Made by a program: the position numbers and the translations under genes
Shown: positions 1-8,965 of the stretch, piece by piece
Layout of the letters: every line of letters begins with the position of its first letter
Position numbering within the stretch: the stretch's first letter is position 1
Assembly (NCBI RefSeq): GCF_022809115.1
Contig: NZ_JALGBH010000001.1
Location: 248,001 to 312,000 of the forward strand
Direction: 5' to 3'
Source of the DNA: Pedobacter montanisoli
GTDB lineage: Bacteria; Bacteroidota; Bacteroidia; Sphingobacteriales; Sphingobacteriaceae
Length of the DNA: 64,000 nucleotides
Notes under the pieces: generated by a model
Databases searched by the model: none
Seen by the model: only the letters and a program-made list of their open reading frames with translations
What the model was told of the DNA's origin: nothing

Positions 1-175
1 CTGTATCTAAAAGCATCAGTTCGTTTCCACACTTTACCAGAAAAGGCTGTACATGAATAAATAAGGATGCCGGCCTGTCTTTAAAATTATCTTTAAGCGG
101 ATCAAAAGGAATAAATTTCTTAGTGGCATCTACTGAGTATGAACCTTCTTTAAGTGTAAAAACCTGAATAGACAT
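1..175 (-). CDS. MBL-fold metallo-hydrolase, 5' part only
   Basis: The reverse strand is open from an ATG at 175 to the window edge. It encodes about 58 residues that begin MSIQVFTLKEGSYSVD and end in a strand reading VKCGNELMLLDTG. The pattern of a small-molecule-sensing strand followed by LLDTG is typical of the N-terminus of metallo-beta-lactamase-fold hydrolases. The metal-binding HxHxDH motif would lie beyond the left edge and cannot be seen. It is divergent from recJ, with 128 bases between them. The substrate cannot be told from this fragment. Confidence 0.6.
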   Translation of the reverse strand, partial: MSIQVFTLKEGSYSVDATKKFIPFDPLKDNFKDRPASLFIHVQPFLVKCGNELMLLDT

Positions 176-221
176 TGTTTTATAGATAAAAATTAAATTG
201 ATATATTTACGAGCAATACTG

Positions 222-229
222 CAAATATA
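222..229 (-). promoter_or_regulatory. -7 box of the MBL-fold gene
   Basis: On the minus strand these bases read TATATTTG, an exact match to the Bacteroidota TAnnTTTG box. It lies 46 bases before the ATG at 175. I see no clear -33 TTG at the expected distance. Confidence 0.4.
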
Positions 230-303
230 ATTAACCCGTATGAGCTTAACCTCATATGATTGTCTGCTTACATAAAATTTGCTCAAAAAACATTTAACAG
301 CCA

Positions 304-2037
304 ATGCAAAAACGATGGGTAAACACCAACCATGCCAACCAAAACACCGTTAATGCGCTTGCCGAACAACTCAATATAGATACTACGCTGGCCCGGATAT
401 TGGTGCAGCGCAACATTCATACATTTAACGAGGCAAAAGATTTTTTCAGACCCCAGCTTAGTCAATTACATGATCCTTTTTTAATGAAAGACATGCGGAA
501 GGCTGTGAGCAGGATTAATCTGGCTATCCAAAACAATGAAAAAATATTGGTTTACGGTGATTATGACGTAGATGGAACCACTGCCGTAACACTACTTTAC
601 AGCTTTTTGCTCCAATTTACCAGTCTTGTTGCTTACTATATACCAGACAGGCATAGCGAAGGTTATGGTATCTCAACTACTGGTATTGATTATGCAAAAG
701 CTCATGGCTTTAGCCTCATCATTGCGCTCGATTGTGGCATTCGTTCAATTGATAAAGTTGAATACGCTAATGATATGAGCATAGATTTTATCATTTGTGA
801 TCACCACTTACCAGGTGATGAAATACCCAATGCAATTGCTGTTTTAGACCCTAAAATCAACGATTGCGCTTATCCTTTTAAAGAACTGTCGGGATGCGGA
901 ATAGGGTTTAAACTGGCGCAAGCCTATTGTATAGATCATGATTTAGATGCCGATTTATATCTCCGCTACCTTGATCTGTGTGCAGTAAGTATTGCTGCCG
1001 ATATTGTACCCATTGTTGATGAGAACAGAATATTGGCCCATTTTGGATTGGCAAAACTGAACCAAAATCCTGTTATGGGTCTAAAATACCTGATGCAGTC
1101 TTCGGGCAAAACAGAAAAATACACCATTGGCGATGTGGTTTTTCTCATCGCCCCTCGTATAAATGCCGCCGGGCGCATGGGACACGCTAAAGATGCAGTT
1201 AAGATGTTATTAAGCTCTCATCCCGATTTAGCAGAAGAATACAGTTCTTATATTAACTTACAAAACGATACCCGTAAATCATTTGACCAAAGCATAACAC
1301 AAGAAGCATTATCCATTATTGGCAATAGTGATGTATTAATACAGCGAAAAACAACCGTTGTTTTCCAGGATAGCTGGAACAAAGGCGTAATAGGCATTGT
1401 GGCATCCCGTTTAATAGAGACTTATTACCGCCCTACCATTGTACTTACAGAATCAAACGGTAAATACACCGGATCTGCCCGTAGTGTTTTGGGTTATGAT
1501 CTTTATGAAGCGCTTTTATTGTGCAGCGACTTGCTTGAGCAGTTTGGCGGACATAAATATGCTGCAGGTTTAACCATTAAACCCGAGAACCTGAATGCTT
1601 TTTCACAAAAGTTTGAGGAAGTGGTTTCTGCAAGTATAGACCCTATCCTCTTGGTTCCACAAATTACCATAGATGCCGATTTGGAATTGAAACAGATCAA
1701 TGGAAAGTTTCACAGGATCTTAGCTCAGATGGCACCTTTCGGACCTCAAAATATGGCTCCTGTTTTTGTAAGTCATGGCATAAGTTTTGTCGGTTTCCCG
1801 CAAGTTGTGGGTACAAATCATCTTAAAATATCGGTAAAACAACAAAATTCACCTATTTTTGAAGCTATAGGTTTCAATTTGGGCCATTATGCAAGCTTGC
1901 TTAATTCTAAAAGTGTATTCTCCATATGTTACACCATTGAAGAAAACAACTGGAAAGACAACAAGCGTTTGCAGTTAAACATTAAAGACATCAGAATAGC
2001 TACAGAAACGCATGACGATCATTTCTTTAGCAATTAA
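304..2037 (+). CDS. recJ: Single-stranded-DNA-specific exonuclease RecJ
   Basis: RecJ degrades single-stranded DNA 5' to 3' in recombination (RecF pathway), base-excision and mismatch repair. The 577-aa length is normal for the family. Visible motifs are DYDVDG (residues 86-91), DCG (143-145) and the DHH triad (166-168), which bind the catalytic metal ions, and a DHHA1-type GGHKYAAG at about residues 414-421. The C-terminal third is the OB-fold region. The ATG at 304 is the first start in frame and gives the normal RecJ N-terminus. It is the first gene of a plus-strand run, with lptB starting 13 bases after its stop. recF lies in the same window at 44-45 kb but is not linked. Confidence 0.95.
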   Translation: MQKRWVNTNHANQNTVNALAEQLNIDTTLARILVQRNIHTFNEAKDFFRPQLSQLHDPFLMKDMRKAVSRINLAIQNNEKILVYGDYDVDGTTAVTLLYSFLLQFTSLVAYYIPDRHSEGYGISTTGIDYAKAHGFSLIIALDCGIRSIDKVEYANDMSIDFIICDHHLPGDEIPNAIAVLDPKINDCAYPFKELSGCGIGFKLAQAYCIDHDLDADLYLRYLDLCAVSIAADIVPIVDENRILAHFGLAKLNQNPVMGLKYLMQSSGKTEKYTIGDVVFLIAPRINAAGRMGHAKDAVKMLLSSHPDLAEEYSSYINLQNDTRKSFDQSITQEALSIIGNSDVLIQRKTTVVFQDSWNKGVIGIVASRLIETYYRPTIVLTESNGKYTGSARSVLGYDLYEALLLCSDLLEQFGGHKYAAGLTIKPENLNAFSQKFEEVVSASIDPILLVPQITIDADLELKQINGKFHRILAQMAPFGPQNMAPVFVSHGISFVGFPQVVGTNHLKISVKQQNSPIFEAIGFNLGHYASLLNSKSVFSICYTIEENNWKDNKRLQLNIKDIRIATETHDDHFFSN

Positions 2038-2050
2038 AATATTAAACTAA

Positions 2051-2785
2051 ATGATATTAAAGGCTGAACATCTTATTAAAAAATACAAACAGCGTACAGT
2101 TGTAAACGACGTTTCTTTTGAAGTAAGCCAAGGCGAAATTGTAGGTTTATTAGGTCCTAACGGAGCAGGGAAAACCACTTCTTTTTATATGATTGTAGGT
2201 TTGATCAAACCCAATGAAGGTACCATTTTACTCGATGGACATGACATTACCAAAGATCCAATGTACAGACGTGCTCAAAAAGGCATCGGCTATCTTGCAC
2301 AGGAAGCCAGTGTTTTCAGAAAACTTTCTGTTGAAGATAATATCATGGCTATTTTAGAAATGACCTACGATAATCATGAAGAAAGACGCGAAAAGCTTGA
2401 AGAACTTATTGCTGAATTTAGCCTGCATAAAGTACGCAAAAACAGAGGTGACCTTTTATCAGGTGGTGAGCGACGCCGTACAGAGATTGCCAGAGCTTTA
2501 GCTGCAAATCCTAATTTTATTTTATTAGATGAGCCCTTTGCGGGCGTTGACCCTATTGCAGTAGAAGAAATCCAAAGCATTGTAGCTAAGCTTAAGAACA
2601 AGAATATAGGCATCTTAATTACCGACCACAACGTACAGGAAACCTTATCTATCACAGACCGGGCTTATTTACTTTTTGAAGGAAAGATTCTTGAATCTGG
2701 TACTCCTGAAGTTTTAGCAGCCAATGAAATGGTTAGAAAAGTTTACCTGGGCTCTAATTTTGTTTTACGAAGAAAAAAACTGTAA
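2051..2785 (+). CDS. lptB: LPS export ABC transporter ATP-binding protein LptB
   Basis: This is the cytoplasmic ATPase that powers extraction of lipopolysaccharide from the inner membrane by LptFG and its passage along LptC/A/D. The 244-aa protein has Walker [10 protein letters not shown] (35-43), Q-loop YLAQEASVF (81-89), signature LSGGE (136-140), Walker B ILLDEP (157-162) and the switch histidine H193. The [15 protein letters not shown] run and the short single-domain form are characteristic of LptB. The permease genes are not in the window. It sits 13 bases after recJ and 6 bases before the GH3-family gene, so the three are probably cotranscribed. Confidence 0.93.
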   Translation: MILKAEHLIKKYKQRTVVNDVSFEVSQGEIVGLLGPNGAGKTTSFYMIVGLIKPNEGTILLDGHDITKDPMYRRAQKGIGYLAQEASVFRKLSVEDNIMAILEMTYDNHEERREKLEELIAEFSLHKVRKNRGDLLSGGERRRTEIARALAANPNFILLDEPFAGVDPIAVEEIQSIVAKLKNKNIGILITDHNVQETLSITDRAYLLFEGKILESGTPEVLAANEMVRKVYLGSNFVLRRKKL

Positions 2786-2791
2786 TCTACC

Positions 2792-4300
2792 ATGGCTATA
2801 GTCAATTCCATTTTTACCTGGTATATGAAAAAGCGGATCCACCAGATCGAGCTTTTTAAGAAGTACCCTTTAGAAGTGCAGGATGAATGGCTTCATACAC
2901 TGATCTCAAGCGCAGAGAATACAGAATGGGGTAAATTCTACGATTACAAATCTATACTTACGGCCGAACAGTTTAAAGAGCGTGTACCGCTACAAACTTA
3001 CGATACCTTAAAACCTTATATAGAACGGATGCTAAAAGGCGAAGAGAATATTCTCTGGCCTTCAGAAATCAAGTGGTTCGCAAAATCATCGGGTACTACC
3101 AGCGACAGAAGCAAATTCATTCCGGTGTCTGAAGAAGCATTGGAAGAATGCCACTTTAAAGGTGGTAAAGATATGCTTTCCATTTATTGCAATAACCAAC
3201 CCGATACGCAGGTTTTTACAGGTAAAGGGCTTGTATTAGGAGGTAGCCATCAGATCAATCAGCTTTGCCAGGATATACGTTATGGCGATCTCTCTGCTGT
3301 ATTGATCAAGAACCTACCCATCTGGGCAGAGTATTACCGTACGCCCGATATGTCTATTGCACTCATGGACAACTATGAGGTCAAAATGGATAAAATGGCA
3401 GAGGCCACCATTAAAGAAAATGTAACCAGCATTTCTGGTGTACCTACCTGGACTATCGTCTTAGCTAAAAAAGTACTGGCCTTAACAGGCAAAAACAATC
3501 TGCTTGAAGTATGGCCTAATTTAGAAGTATATTTTCATGGTGCAGTAAATTTTGCGCCATATCGCGAGCAGTTTAAACAGCTTATCCCTTCACCAAATAT
3601 GTATTATTTAGAAACTTATAATGCATCTGAAGGTTTCTTCGGCATACAAGACCAGCCTAATTCTGAGGAATTACTGCTTATGCTGGATTATGGGATTTAC
3701 TATGAGTTTTTACCGCTTGATCGTATTGACGATGAGCAACCCAAAACATTATCACTAGAAGAAGTTGAGCTGTATAAAAATTATGCGGTTGTTATTTCTA
3801 CCAATGCTGGTTTATGGCGTTATATGATAGGCGATACGATACAATTCACTTCCTTAGCTCCTCACCGCATTAAGATTACCGGCAGAACCAAACATTTTAT
3901 CAATGCTTTTGGAGAAGAAGTGATTATTGACAATGCTGAAAATGCTTTAATTAAGGCCTGTGAGACTACACAAGCAAAAATAAGGGATTATACCGCCTGC
4001 CCTATTTATTTTCAGGGAGAAGAAGCCGGAGGGCATGAATGGATCATTGAATTTGAGCATCAACCGAACGACTTTGAAAAATTTATCGATGTATTAGATC
4101 AGACCTTACGTGAGGTTAATTCTGACTATGATGCCAAACGCTTTAAAGATATGGCTCTACGCAGACCTAAAGTGCATAATGCGCCAAACGGAACATTCTA
4201 TAACTGGATGAAACAACGGGGCAAATTAGGAGGGCAGCACAAAGTACCACGCTTGGCTAACAGCAGAGAATACGTAGATGAAATCCTAAATCTAATCTGA
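2792..4300 (+). CDS. GH3-family acyl-adenylating protein
   Basis: The 502-aa protein belongs to the GH3 (auxin-responsive promoter) family in the ANL superfamily. Plant members adenylate hormones and conjugate them to amino acids. Bacterial members are common in Bacteroidota, with mostly unknown substrates. The ATP-binding loop SSGTTSDRSKFIP lies near residue 100, an ETYNASEGFFG motif near 275, and WRYMIGDTIQF near 345, all in the expected order. The start is 6 bases after lptB. Location next to an LPS-export ATPase is compatible with an envelope lipid role, but that is inference only. Confidence 0.85.
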   Translation: MAIVNSIFTWYMKKRIHQIELFKKYPLEVQDEWLHTLISSAENTEWGKFYDYKSILTAEQFKERVPLQTYDTLKPYIERMLKGEENILWPSEIKWFAKSSGTTSDRSKFIPVSEEALEECHFKGGKDMLSIYCNNQPDTQVFTGKGLVLGGSHQINQLCQDIRYGDLSAVLIKNLPIWAEYYRTPDMSIALMDNYEVKMDKMAEATIKENVTSISGVPTWTIVLAKKVLALTGKNNLLEVWPNLEVYFHGAVNFAPYREQFKQLIPSPNMYYLETYNASEGFFGIQDQPNSEELLLMLDYGIYYEFLPLDRIDDEQPKTLSLEEVELYKNYAVVISTNAGLWRYMIGDTIQFTSLAPHRIKITGRTKHFINAFGEEVIIDNAENALIKACETTQAKIRDYTACPIYFQGEEAGGHEWIIEFEHQPNDFEKFIDVLDQTLREVNSDYDAKRFKDMALRRPKVHNAPNGTFYNWMKQRGKLGGQHKVPRLANSREYVDEILNLI

Positions 4301-4307
4301 TTAATAT

Positions 4308-4336
4308 AAAAATGGGGAGATTAATCTCCCCATTTC
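4308..4336. terminator. Perfect palindromic bidirectional terminator
   Basis: AAATGGGGAGATT and its exact complement form a near loop-free palindrome at 4310-4335, flanked by A- and T-rich DNA on both sides. It serves the convergent GH3-family and M28 genes. The palindrome includes the last codons and the stop of the M28 gene (K-W-G-D-stop). Confidence 0.75.
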
Positions 4337-5778
4337 CATTCTCCAGCAATTTTTAAAGGCTCTTTTAGTTTATTCTTTTCTAAAAATTCTTTCAGGCTTT
4401 TATCATCAAAACGCTTAACAGGTATTACAGGTGTATTGGCTAAAGCATAAGTAAGCATAGCAGAATACCTCACTGTATTTTTCATTCCTTGTTCATCAAC
4501 CAAATGAAATCCGTCTCCGTCAGAGTGATAGTATGGCCCAGAGTTATTGGGTAATCTGCCGCCTGCACCACCTCCCGTAGTTACACCTTCTAACATAAAC
4601 GGCTGATGATCGCTATGCAATCCCGCGCCAACATTGAATAAATTTTTAAATCCTGTATCTATTTTAGCCACCTGTGCTCCCCAATTGGTAAATTGGTTTT
4701 TCATTTCATCACGTGTGGTACTAAATCCCTTTGGATCATTGGTCATATCATAATTAAGCATAAACCTGATCTGATCTAAACTTTTATTTTTCTTAGCAGC
4801 TTCAACATAGGCTTTTGAACCTAATAAGCCTTGTTCTTCGCCCATAAACATCACAAATTCTACCGTTCTCTTTGATTTTAAGCCTAACTTTTTAAATGTT
4901 CTTGCCATATCTAAAACAGAGAAAGAACCTATACCGTTATCAATCGCTCCGGTAGCCAGATCCCAGCTGTCTAAATGTCCGCCTACTACTATCTTTTCAT
5001 TTGGTAAAGAAGTTCCCTTAATGGTGGCAATTACATTTCTTGCTTTAATTAAGCCTGAGAAATTGGTCATGTTAATACGTGCATACTGTGGTGCAGCTTT
5101 AACTTCATTTTTTAAGTTCATACCATCTTCAAGGCCAATACATACCGCTGGTATAGGAATAAGCTTTCCAGTAACAGAAGCTGTCCCTGTTAACAGAACA
5201 CCACCTTTTACCTGGTTGATAATAATTACACCTACAGCACCATATTTGGTTGCAATAGCTGTTTTTTCAGATCGGTGCAATGAGGGTGTACCTTTAGGCG
5301 AGCCCGGAAGAACGCCCAAATATATCAGGGCTATTTTACCTTTAACTTTATCTTTTAAAGGCTCGTAATCTGCTTCTAAACCATTACCAACATCAATAAT
5401 CTCGGCACTTACATTGGCTTCTACCGGTGAATGTGCCAGAGTTACAGCTTTAACCGTTTTTAAATTTGACAGGCTGTTTCCTATTTCAACTTTTAAGGTT
5501 TTTCTGTCCCAGCTTTCTACCTCAAAAGGTTGGTACTTTACGTCAAGTCCATAAGATTTCAATAGATTATAAGCATACTCTTCAGCTTTTTTACCATTGG
5601 CAGAGCCAGTTAAGCGATGTCCTATCTTATTTGTTGCATCCTTTAAATTCTGATAAGCCTGCGAGTTTTTTTGTACCTCGCTATTAATTTTTTCAAATGT
5701 GCTGCTAAAATTGTCCTGGGCGGCTACAGTTAAACCGGCACAAACCAAAGCAAGCGTTGCTAATCTTTTGAAATTCAT
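4321..5778 (-). CDS. Secreted M28-family metallopeptidase with PA domain
   Basis: This predicted zinc aminopeptidase or carboxypeptidase Q-like enzyme would be exported to the periplasm or outside. Taking the ATG at 5778 gives 485 aa with a clear signal peptide (MNFKRLATLALVCAGLTVAAQ). The reading frame stays open to 5904, but the extra 42 residues are not signal-like and overlap the upstream DUF4349 gene, so I reject them. A PA insert spans about residues 135-265. The dizinc site follows: GGHLDSWD near 268, GAIDNG near 281, MGEEQG near 314, YDMTNDP near 344 and YYHSDGDGFH near 416. The gene ends inside a terminator palindrome. Confidence 0.88.
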   Translation of the reverse strand: MNFKRLATLALVCAGLTVAAQDNFSSTFEKINSEVQKNSQAYQNLKDATNKIGHRLTGSANGKKAEEYAYNLLKSYGLDVKYQPFEVESWDRKTLKVEIGNSLSNLKTVKAVTLAHSPVEANVSAEIIDVGNGLEADYEPLKDKVKGKIALIYLGVLPGSPKGTPSLHRSEKTAIATKYGAVGVIIINQVKGGVLLTGTASVTGKLIPIPAVCIGLEDGMNLKNEVKAAPQYARINMTNFSGLIKARNVIATIKGTSLPNEKIVVGGHLDSWDLATGAIDNGIGSFSVLDMARTFKKLGLKSKRTVEFVMFMGEEQGLLGSKAYVEAAKKNKSLDQIRFMLNYDMTNDPKGFSTTRDEMKNQFTNWGAQVAKIDTGFKNLFNVGAGLHSDHQPFMLEGVTTGGGAGGRLPNNSGPYYHSDGDGFHLVDEQGMKNTVRYSAMLTYALANTPVIPVKRFDDKSLKEFLEKNKLKEPLKIAGEWKWGD

Positions 5779-5845
5779 AATTTGTCCATTTTTGTTCAAT
5801 GAAGTTAAAACTTTTGTAATATACCTAAAGCATATCCCAATTTTT

Positions 5846-6703
5846 TTACAGAGTTTGTGGCGTAATTCTTCTTCTCCGGTTTTTATAGTATTTGATTCCA
5901 GCATAAATAAGAGCCGCTACAACAAAAAGCATCCACAGCTTGGTAAGTAATAAGATAAACTCCTTAAATATGATCCAGCCATCTACAATGTTCAACCACA
6001 ATCTCGTAAAAAATCCCGGTTTAAAATCATATAGGTTATCATTAGCAATAACAGTAGCCTGAATAGTATTATCCTGATAAAAATTAAGGGTTATGGTGCT
6101 ATATTTTACCCGATTATTGATATCCATGTTTCCAATTTTTTTATCAACCAAATCGTCTTTAATATAAAGTGAACTTTCTACATTATTTGATTTAGGTAAG
6201 GCAACTTTATTGATTTGCTTAACAGCTTCTTCCCTATTTTGTACTTTCATTTGATTAGCCAAATAAGAAATGCTCTGATCATCTATTTTTAACGATTGGC
6301 TATTTACAAACAAGGCCATTTTTGCTACTTCATTTGTAAAATCATCTAGTTTCTCTGCGGGAATTTTTGCTACCAGGTAAGCCTCTTTTCTATAAGCAGT
6401 GATTTCTTTCAGAGAATCTGCAGAAAGTTTGAATTTATCGGTACTTTGTATCGAACTGTTTATAGAAACTTCTGCAATAGCACCTCCCTCTGCTTTGATT
6501 TTGGTGCTTAACAGTTCTTTGGTCTGCTGTACATCTTTTACTCTGAAATTCATATCTGCCGTTTTAATAATTTTAGGCAGATCCGCTACTGCGGTGGTAT
6601 CGGCAGTTATTTCAGCGGTTTGTGCATACTCTTTATTACTATTGCTGTTACATCCAAAAAAGATGAATAAAGCAGCAAGCAAATACATGTGGTTCTTTTT
6701 CAT
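5846..6703 (-). CDS. DUF4349 domain lipoprotein
   Basis: The 285-aa protein has a lipoprotein signal with lipobox FFGC (Cys18), a central region of alpha/beta and coiled-coil character (residues 45-220) matching the DUF4349 family, and a C-terminal membrane helix at about residues 248-270 followed by a basic tail (KYYKNRRRR). The biochemical role of the family is unknown to me. It is usually a predicted envelope protein. It lies 67 bases upstream of the M28 peptidase on the same strand and may be cotranscribed with it. Confidence 0.75.
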   Translation of the reverse strand: MKKNHMYLLAALFIFFGCNSNSNKEYAQTAEITADTTAVADLPKIIKTADMNFRVKDVQQTKELLSTKIKAEGGAIAEVSINSSIQSTDKFKLSADSLKEITAYRKEAYLVAKIPAEKLDDFTNEVAKMALFVNSQSLKIDDQSISYLANQMKVQNREEAVKQINKVALPKSNNVESSLYIKDDLVDKKIGNMDINNRVKYSTITLNFYQDNTIQATVIANDNLYDFKPGFFTRLWLNIVDGWIIFKEFILLLTKLWMLFVVAALIYAGIKYYKNRRRRITPQTL

Positions 6704-6781
6704 AAAATTAGGTTTTTATTACAGCTTAATGCTTTGATCATAAAAAGGTAACCCTAAAAGACAGACACATATAAAAAACAA

Positions 6782-6812
6782 AAGCCACGTTGTTCATTTC
6801 AACGTGGCTTAA
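6782..6812 (-). terminator. Rho-independent terminator of the 70-aa membrane protein gene
   Basis: Stem AAGCCACGTTG pairs with CAACGTGGCTT around a short loop. On the minus strand the stem is followed by TTTGTTTTT. It lies 19 bases after the stop of the small gene. Confidence 0.75.
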
Positions 6813-6830
6813 ATATTTTTTAAAAAAGGG

Positions 6831-7043
6831 TTATTTTGCGTTCAGAATTCTAAAAACAGCTTTGCATGCTAAGATTGTTCCAACTGCTAAAATGGCCCAA
6901 GAAATAATTGAAAGCATTCTTGAATCATAAGCGAAACGTAAGAAAACGCCAACAATACCAACAATTACACCAATTACAATATTTATATAAATACTTGATT
7001 GGTTTGCAGCTTCCATGCTGCTTTCTCTTTCTTTAGCATCCAT
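6831..7043 (-). CDS. Small two-helix membrane protein, function unknown
   Basis: The 70-aa protein has a polar N-terminus (MDAKERESSMEAANQ) and two hydrophobic helices (about residues 19-37 and 44-64). It is followed by its own terminator and preceded by a -7 box at 7069-7076, so it looks like a monocistronic real gene rather than a chance frame. I do not recognise the family. An internal Met at residue 10 is an alternative start, but the full form is favoured by the promoter distance. Confidence 0.6.
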   Translation of the reverse strand: MDAKERESSMEAANQSSIYINIVIGVIVGIVGVFLRFAYDSRMLSIISWAILAVGTILACKAVFRILNAK

Positions 7044-7068
7044 GAGTTTTTATTTTGATTTTATGTTA

Positions 7069-7076
7069 CAAAAATA
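7069..7076 (-). promoter_or_regulatory. -7 box of the 70-aa membrane protein gene
   Basis: TATTTTTG on the minus strand matches TAnnTTTG exactly and lies 25 bases before the ATG at 7043. Confidence 0.45.
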
Positions 7077-7106
7077 GCATTTATTGGTAATTTACCTCAT
7101 TTATTT

Positions 7107-7880
7107 TTAATAAGTTTTTAGCTTATCGAGACGTTGCTTAGCTTTTTCAGCATCAGTGAACTTACCTTCTTTGTAAAGCAACTTTTCCCAGTCGCCATAC
7201 ATCGGATTTGGCAGCACAATAAACTTTGTTCCAAACATTTTCTGGTGCAAATCAACCTGTTCCTTAGTGTCTTTACCTTCACGGTAAAAAACATTAGAAA
7301 AATCGCTCAGATTATCTCCGCAAAGCAATAAGATATTATATTTCTCTGCTATTTTCTGACGGCGTGGTTCTTTATCAGAGGTTTTATCTTTTAGCACAAT
7401 ATGTTCTTCATCTACAAAAGGGAAGCCTAATCTTTTAAGGTTTTCAATAGTGCCTTTTCTATCTGCTTCATCACGGTTGGTTACGTAAAAAGTTTCTACG
7501 TTTTTACTAGCTGCGAATTTTAAAAATGACAATGCTCCCGGTACAGTATCAGCCATAGCTTTCGAAGTCCAGGTTGTCCAATCTGCAGGTACGTAACTTA
7601 CCCCATGCTGGATTTCATAACCTTGAAAACGAGAGTTATCAATAATAGTTTCATCTGCATCAACAATTACACAGTTAGGCTTACCATTTTGGTTTTCCCA
7701 TAAAGCTTCTTTTAAAGACAATCTAGCAAAATTATAGGCCTGAAAAGCCAGAGCTCTATATTCGCCACTATATTGTTGCCATAGCACCGCATTAGTCCAA
7801 TCTCTTTCTGGTCCAGCTTTCTGTGCAAAAAGCATTACGGGTGATAACAGCAATGCCAATACAAAAGATCTTATTCTCAT
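7107..7880 (-). CDS. e(P4)-type acid phosphatase / 5'-nucleotidase (HAD class IIIB)
   Basis: The predicted periplasmic phosphatase removes phosphate from nucleoside monophosphates or related esters. The 257-aa protein has a signal peptide (MRIRSFVLALLLSPVMLFAQ) and HAD motif I DADET (residues 74-78), motif II VTNRDE near 138, and a motif IV GDNLSDF near 190. This order and spacing fit the class-B/C acid phosphatase (lipoprotein e(P4)) family. There is no lipobox cysteine, so unlike Haemophilus e(P4) it is probably not lipid-anchored. A -7 box lies at 7897-7904. Confidence 0.85.
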   Translation of the reverse strand: MRIRSFVLALLLSPVMLFAQKAGPERDWTNAVLWQQYSGEYRALAFQAYNFARLSLKEALWENQNGKPNCVIVDADETIIDNSRFQGYEIQHGVSYVPADWTTWTSKAMADTVPGALSFLKFAASKNVETFYVTNRDEADRKGTIENLKRLGFPFVDEEHIVLKDKTSDKEPRRQKIAEKYNILLLCGDNLSDFSNVFYREGKDTKEQVDLHQKMFGTKFIVLPNPMYGDWEKLLYKEGKFTDAEKAKQRLDKLKTY

Positions 7881-7896
7881 CTCATTATTTTTTTTG

Positions 7897-7904
7897 CAAA
7901 GATA
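7897..7904 (-). promoter_or_regulatory. -7 box of the acid phosphatase gene
   Basis: TATCTTTG on the minus strand, 16 bases before the ATG at 7880. Confidence 0.45.
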
Positions 7905-7954
7905 GATATTAAAAATGCAATTATTTTAGAAATGTACTGCTTGAGCGAGACACA

Positions 7955-7984
7955 AAAAAAGCCATCCCTTTTTAAGGATGGCTG
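7955..7984 (-). terminator. Terminator at the end of the atp operon
   Basis: Stem GCCATCC pairs with GGATGGC around TTAAAAA-type loop. On the minus strand the stem is followed by seven T. It lies 24 bases after the atpG stop. Confidence 0.8.
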
Positions 7985-8007
7985 TATATATTTGATGTAA
8001 ACGGGAA

Positions 8008-8889
8008 TTATCCGTTTAGTGCTGCTGCACCACTTACAATCTCTGTTAATTCAGTTGTAATAGCAGCCTGACGAGCCTGGTTATATGCCAGTTTTAATGA
8101 TTTTAATAAATCACCAGCATTTTCAGTGGCTTTATCCATAGATGTCATACGTGCACCGTGCTCTGATGCATGAGAATCTAATACGGCTTTATATAACTGT
8201 ATTTTGATTGATTTTGGAATTAACTGCTCCACGATTTCTTCTTGGCTCGGCTCCAAAATATAATCTACATTATTGGTTTTAACGTTTGCTGTTTCTTCTG
8301 TTTTTGGAAGAGGTAATAATTGTTCAGAAGTTAAAATTTGAACAGCAGCATTTTTAAACTTATTGTAAACTAATTCAACTCTGTCAAACTCGCCATCTTC
8401 AAAGCCTTTCATGATAGACTCTGTAATCTTGGTCACGTTTTCAAAAGTTAAAGCTGAATACACATCGTTATTATTGCCAATAACTTTATAGTTGCGTTTT
8501 TCGTAAAAATCCTGGGTCTTTTTACCAATAGAAACAATGCTAACATTTCCTTTTTTAAATTGCTCACTGTATTTTGTAGCTATTAAATTGTTAGCCGTTT
8601 TAATTACGTTCATATTGAAAGCCCCAGCCAAACCACGGTTTGAGGAGATCACAACAATTAAAACCTTATTAGGCTCACGCTCTTCAATAAAAGGTGAAGA
8701 TGTGCCTTCTAAGCTTGCCGAAAGATTTCCTAAAATCTCTTTCAGTTTTGTTGCATACGGACGTAATTGAACAATAGCATTTGTAGCACGTTTTAACTTG
8801 GCAGCCGACACCATTTTCATAGCTTTGGTGATCTGCTGAGTTGATTGTACTGATGCTATACGGTTTCTTACTTCTTTTAAATTCGCCAT
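8008..8889 (-). CDS. atpG: F1 ATP synthase gamma subunit
   Basis: This is the central rotor shaft of F1 that couples proton flow to conformational change in alpha3beta3. The 293-aa length is normal. The N-terminal coiled coil starts MANLKEVRNRIASVQSTQQITKAMKMVSAAKL, and the C-terminal helix has the conserved ARMTSMDKATENAGDLL stretch; these two helices form the shaft. It is the last gene of the operon and is separated from atpA by a 76-base spacer that holds an inverted GTATTTAG repeat. In most bacteria atpD and atpC follow. Here they do not, and a terminator comes next. Confidence 0.97.
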   Translation of the reverse strand: MANLKEVRNRIASVQSTQQITKAMKMVSAAKLKRATNAIVQLRPYATKLKEILGNLSASLEGTSSPFIEEREPNKVLIVVISSNRGLAGAFNMNVIKTANNLIATKYSEQFKKGNVSIVSIGKKTQDFYEKRNYKVIGNNNDVYSALTFENVTKITESIMKGFEDGEFDRVELVYNKFKNAAVQILTSEQLLPLPKTEETANVKTNNVDYILEPSQEEIVEQLIPKSIKIQLYKAVLDSHASEHGARMTSMDKATENAGDLLKSLKLAYNQARQAAITTELTEIVSGAAALNG

Positions 8890-8892
8890 TTG

Positions 8893-8948
8893 TTAGTATT
8901 TAGCAGTCAGTATTTAGTAATTAGACCAAAATCTAAATACTAAATACC
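8893..8948. repeat. TTAGTATTTAG repeats with inverted copies in the atpA-atpG spacer
   Basis: AGTATTTAG occurs at 8909-8917, with a similar TTAGTATTTAG at 8893-8903. The exact complement CTAAATACT lies at 8933-8941 and a further TAAATACC follows. Together they can form a hairpin inside the operon spacer. Confidence 0.6.
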
Positions 8949-8965
8949 AGCTACTTATAATCTAA

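Noticed and set aside
5779..5904. 42-residue N-terminal extension of the M28 peptidase
   Set aside because: It overlaps the DUF4349 gene and would bury a clear signal peptide; the ATG at 5778 is preferred.
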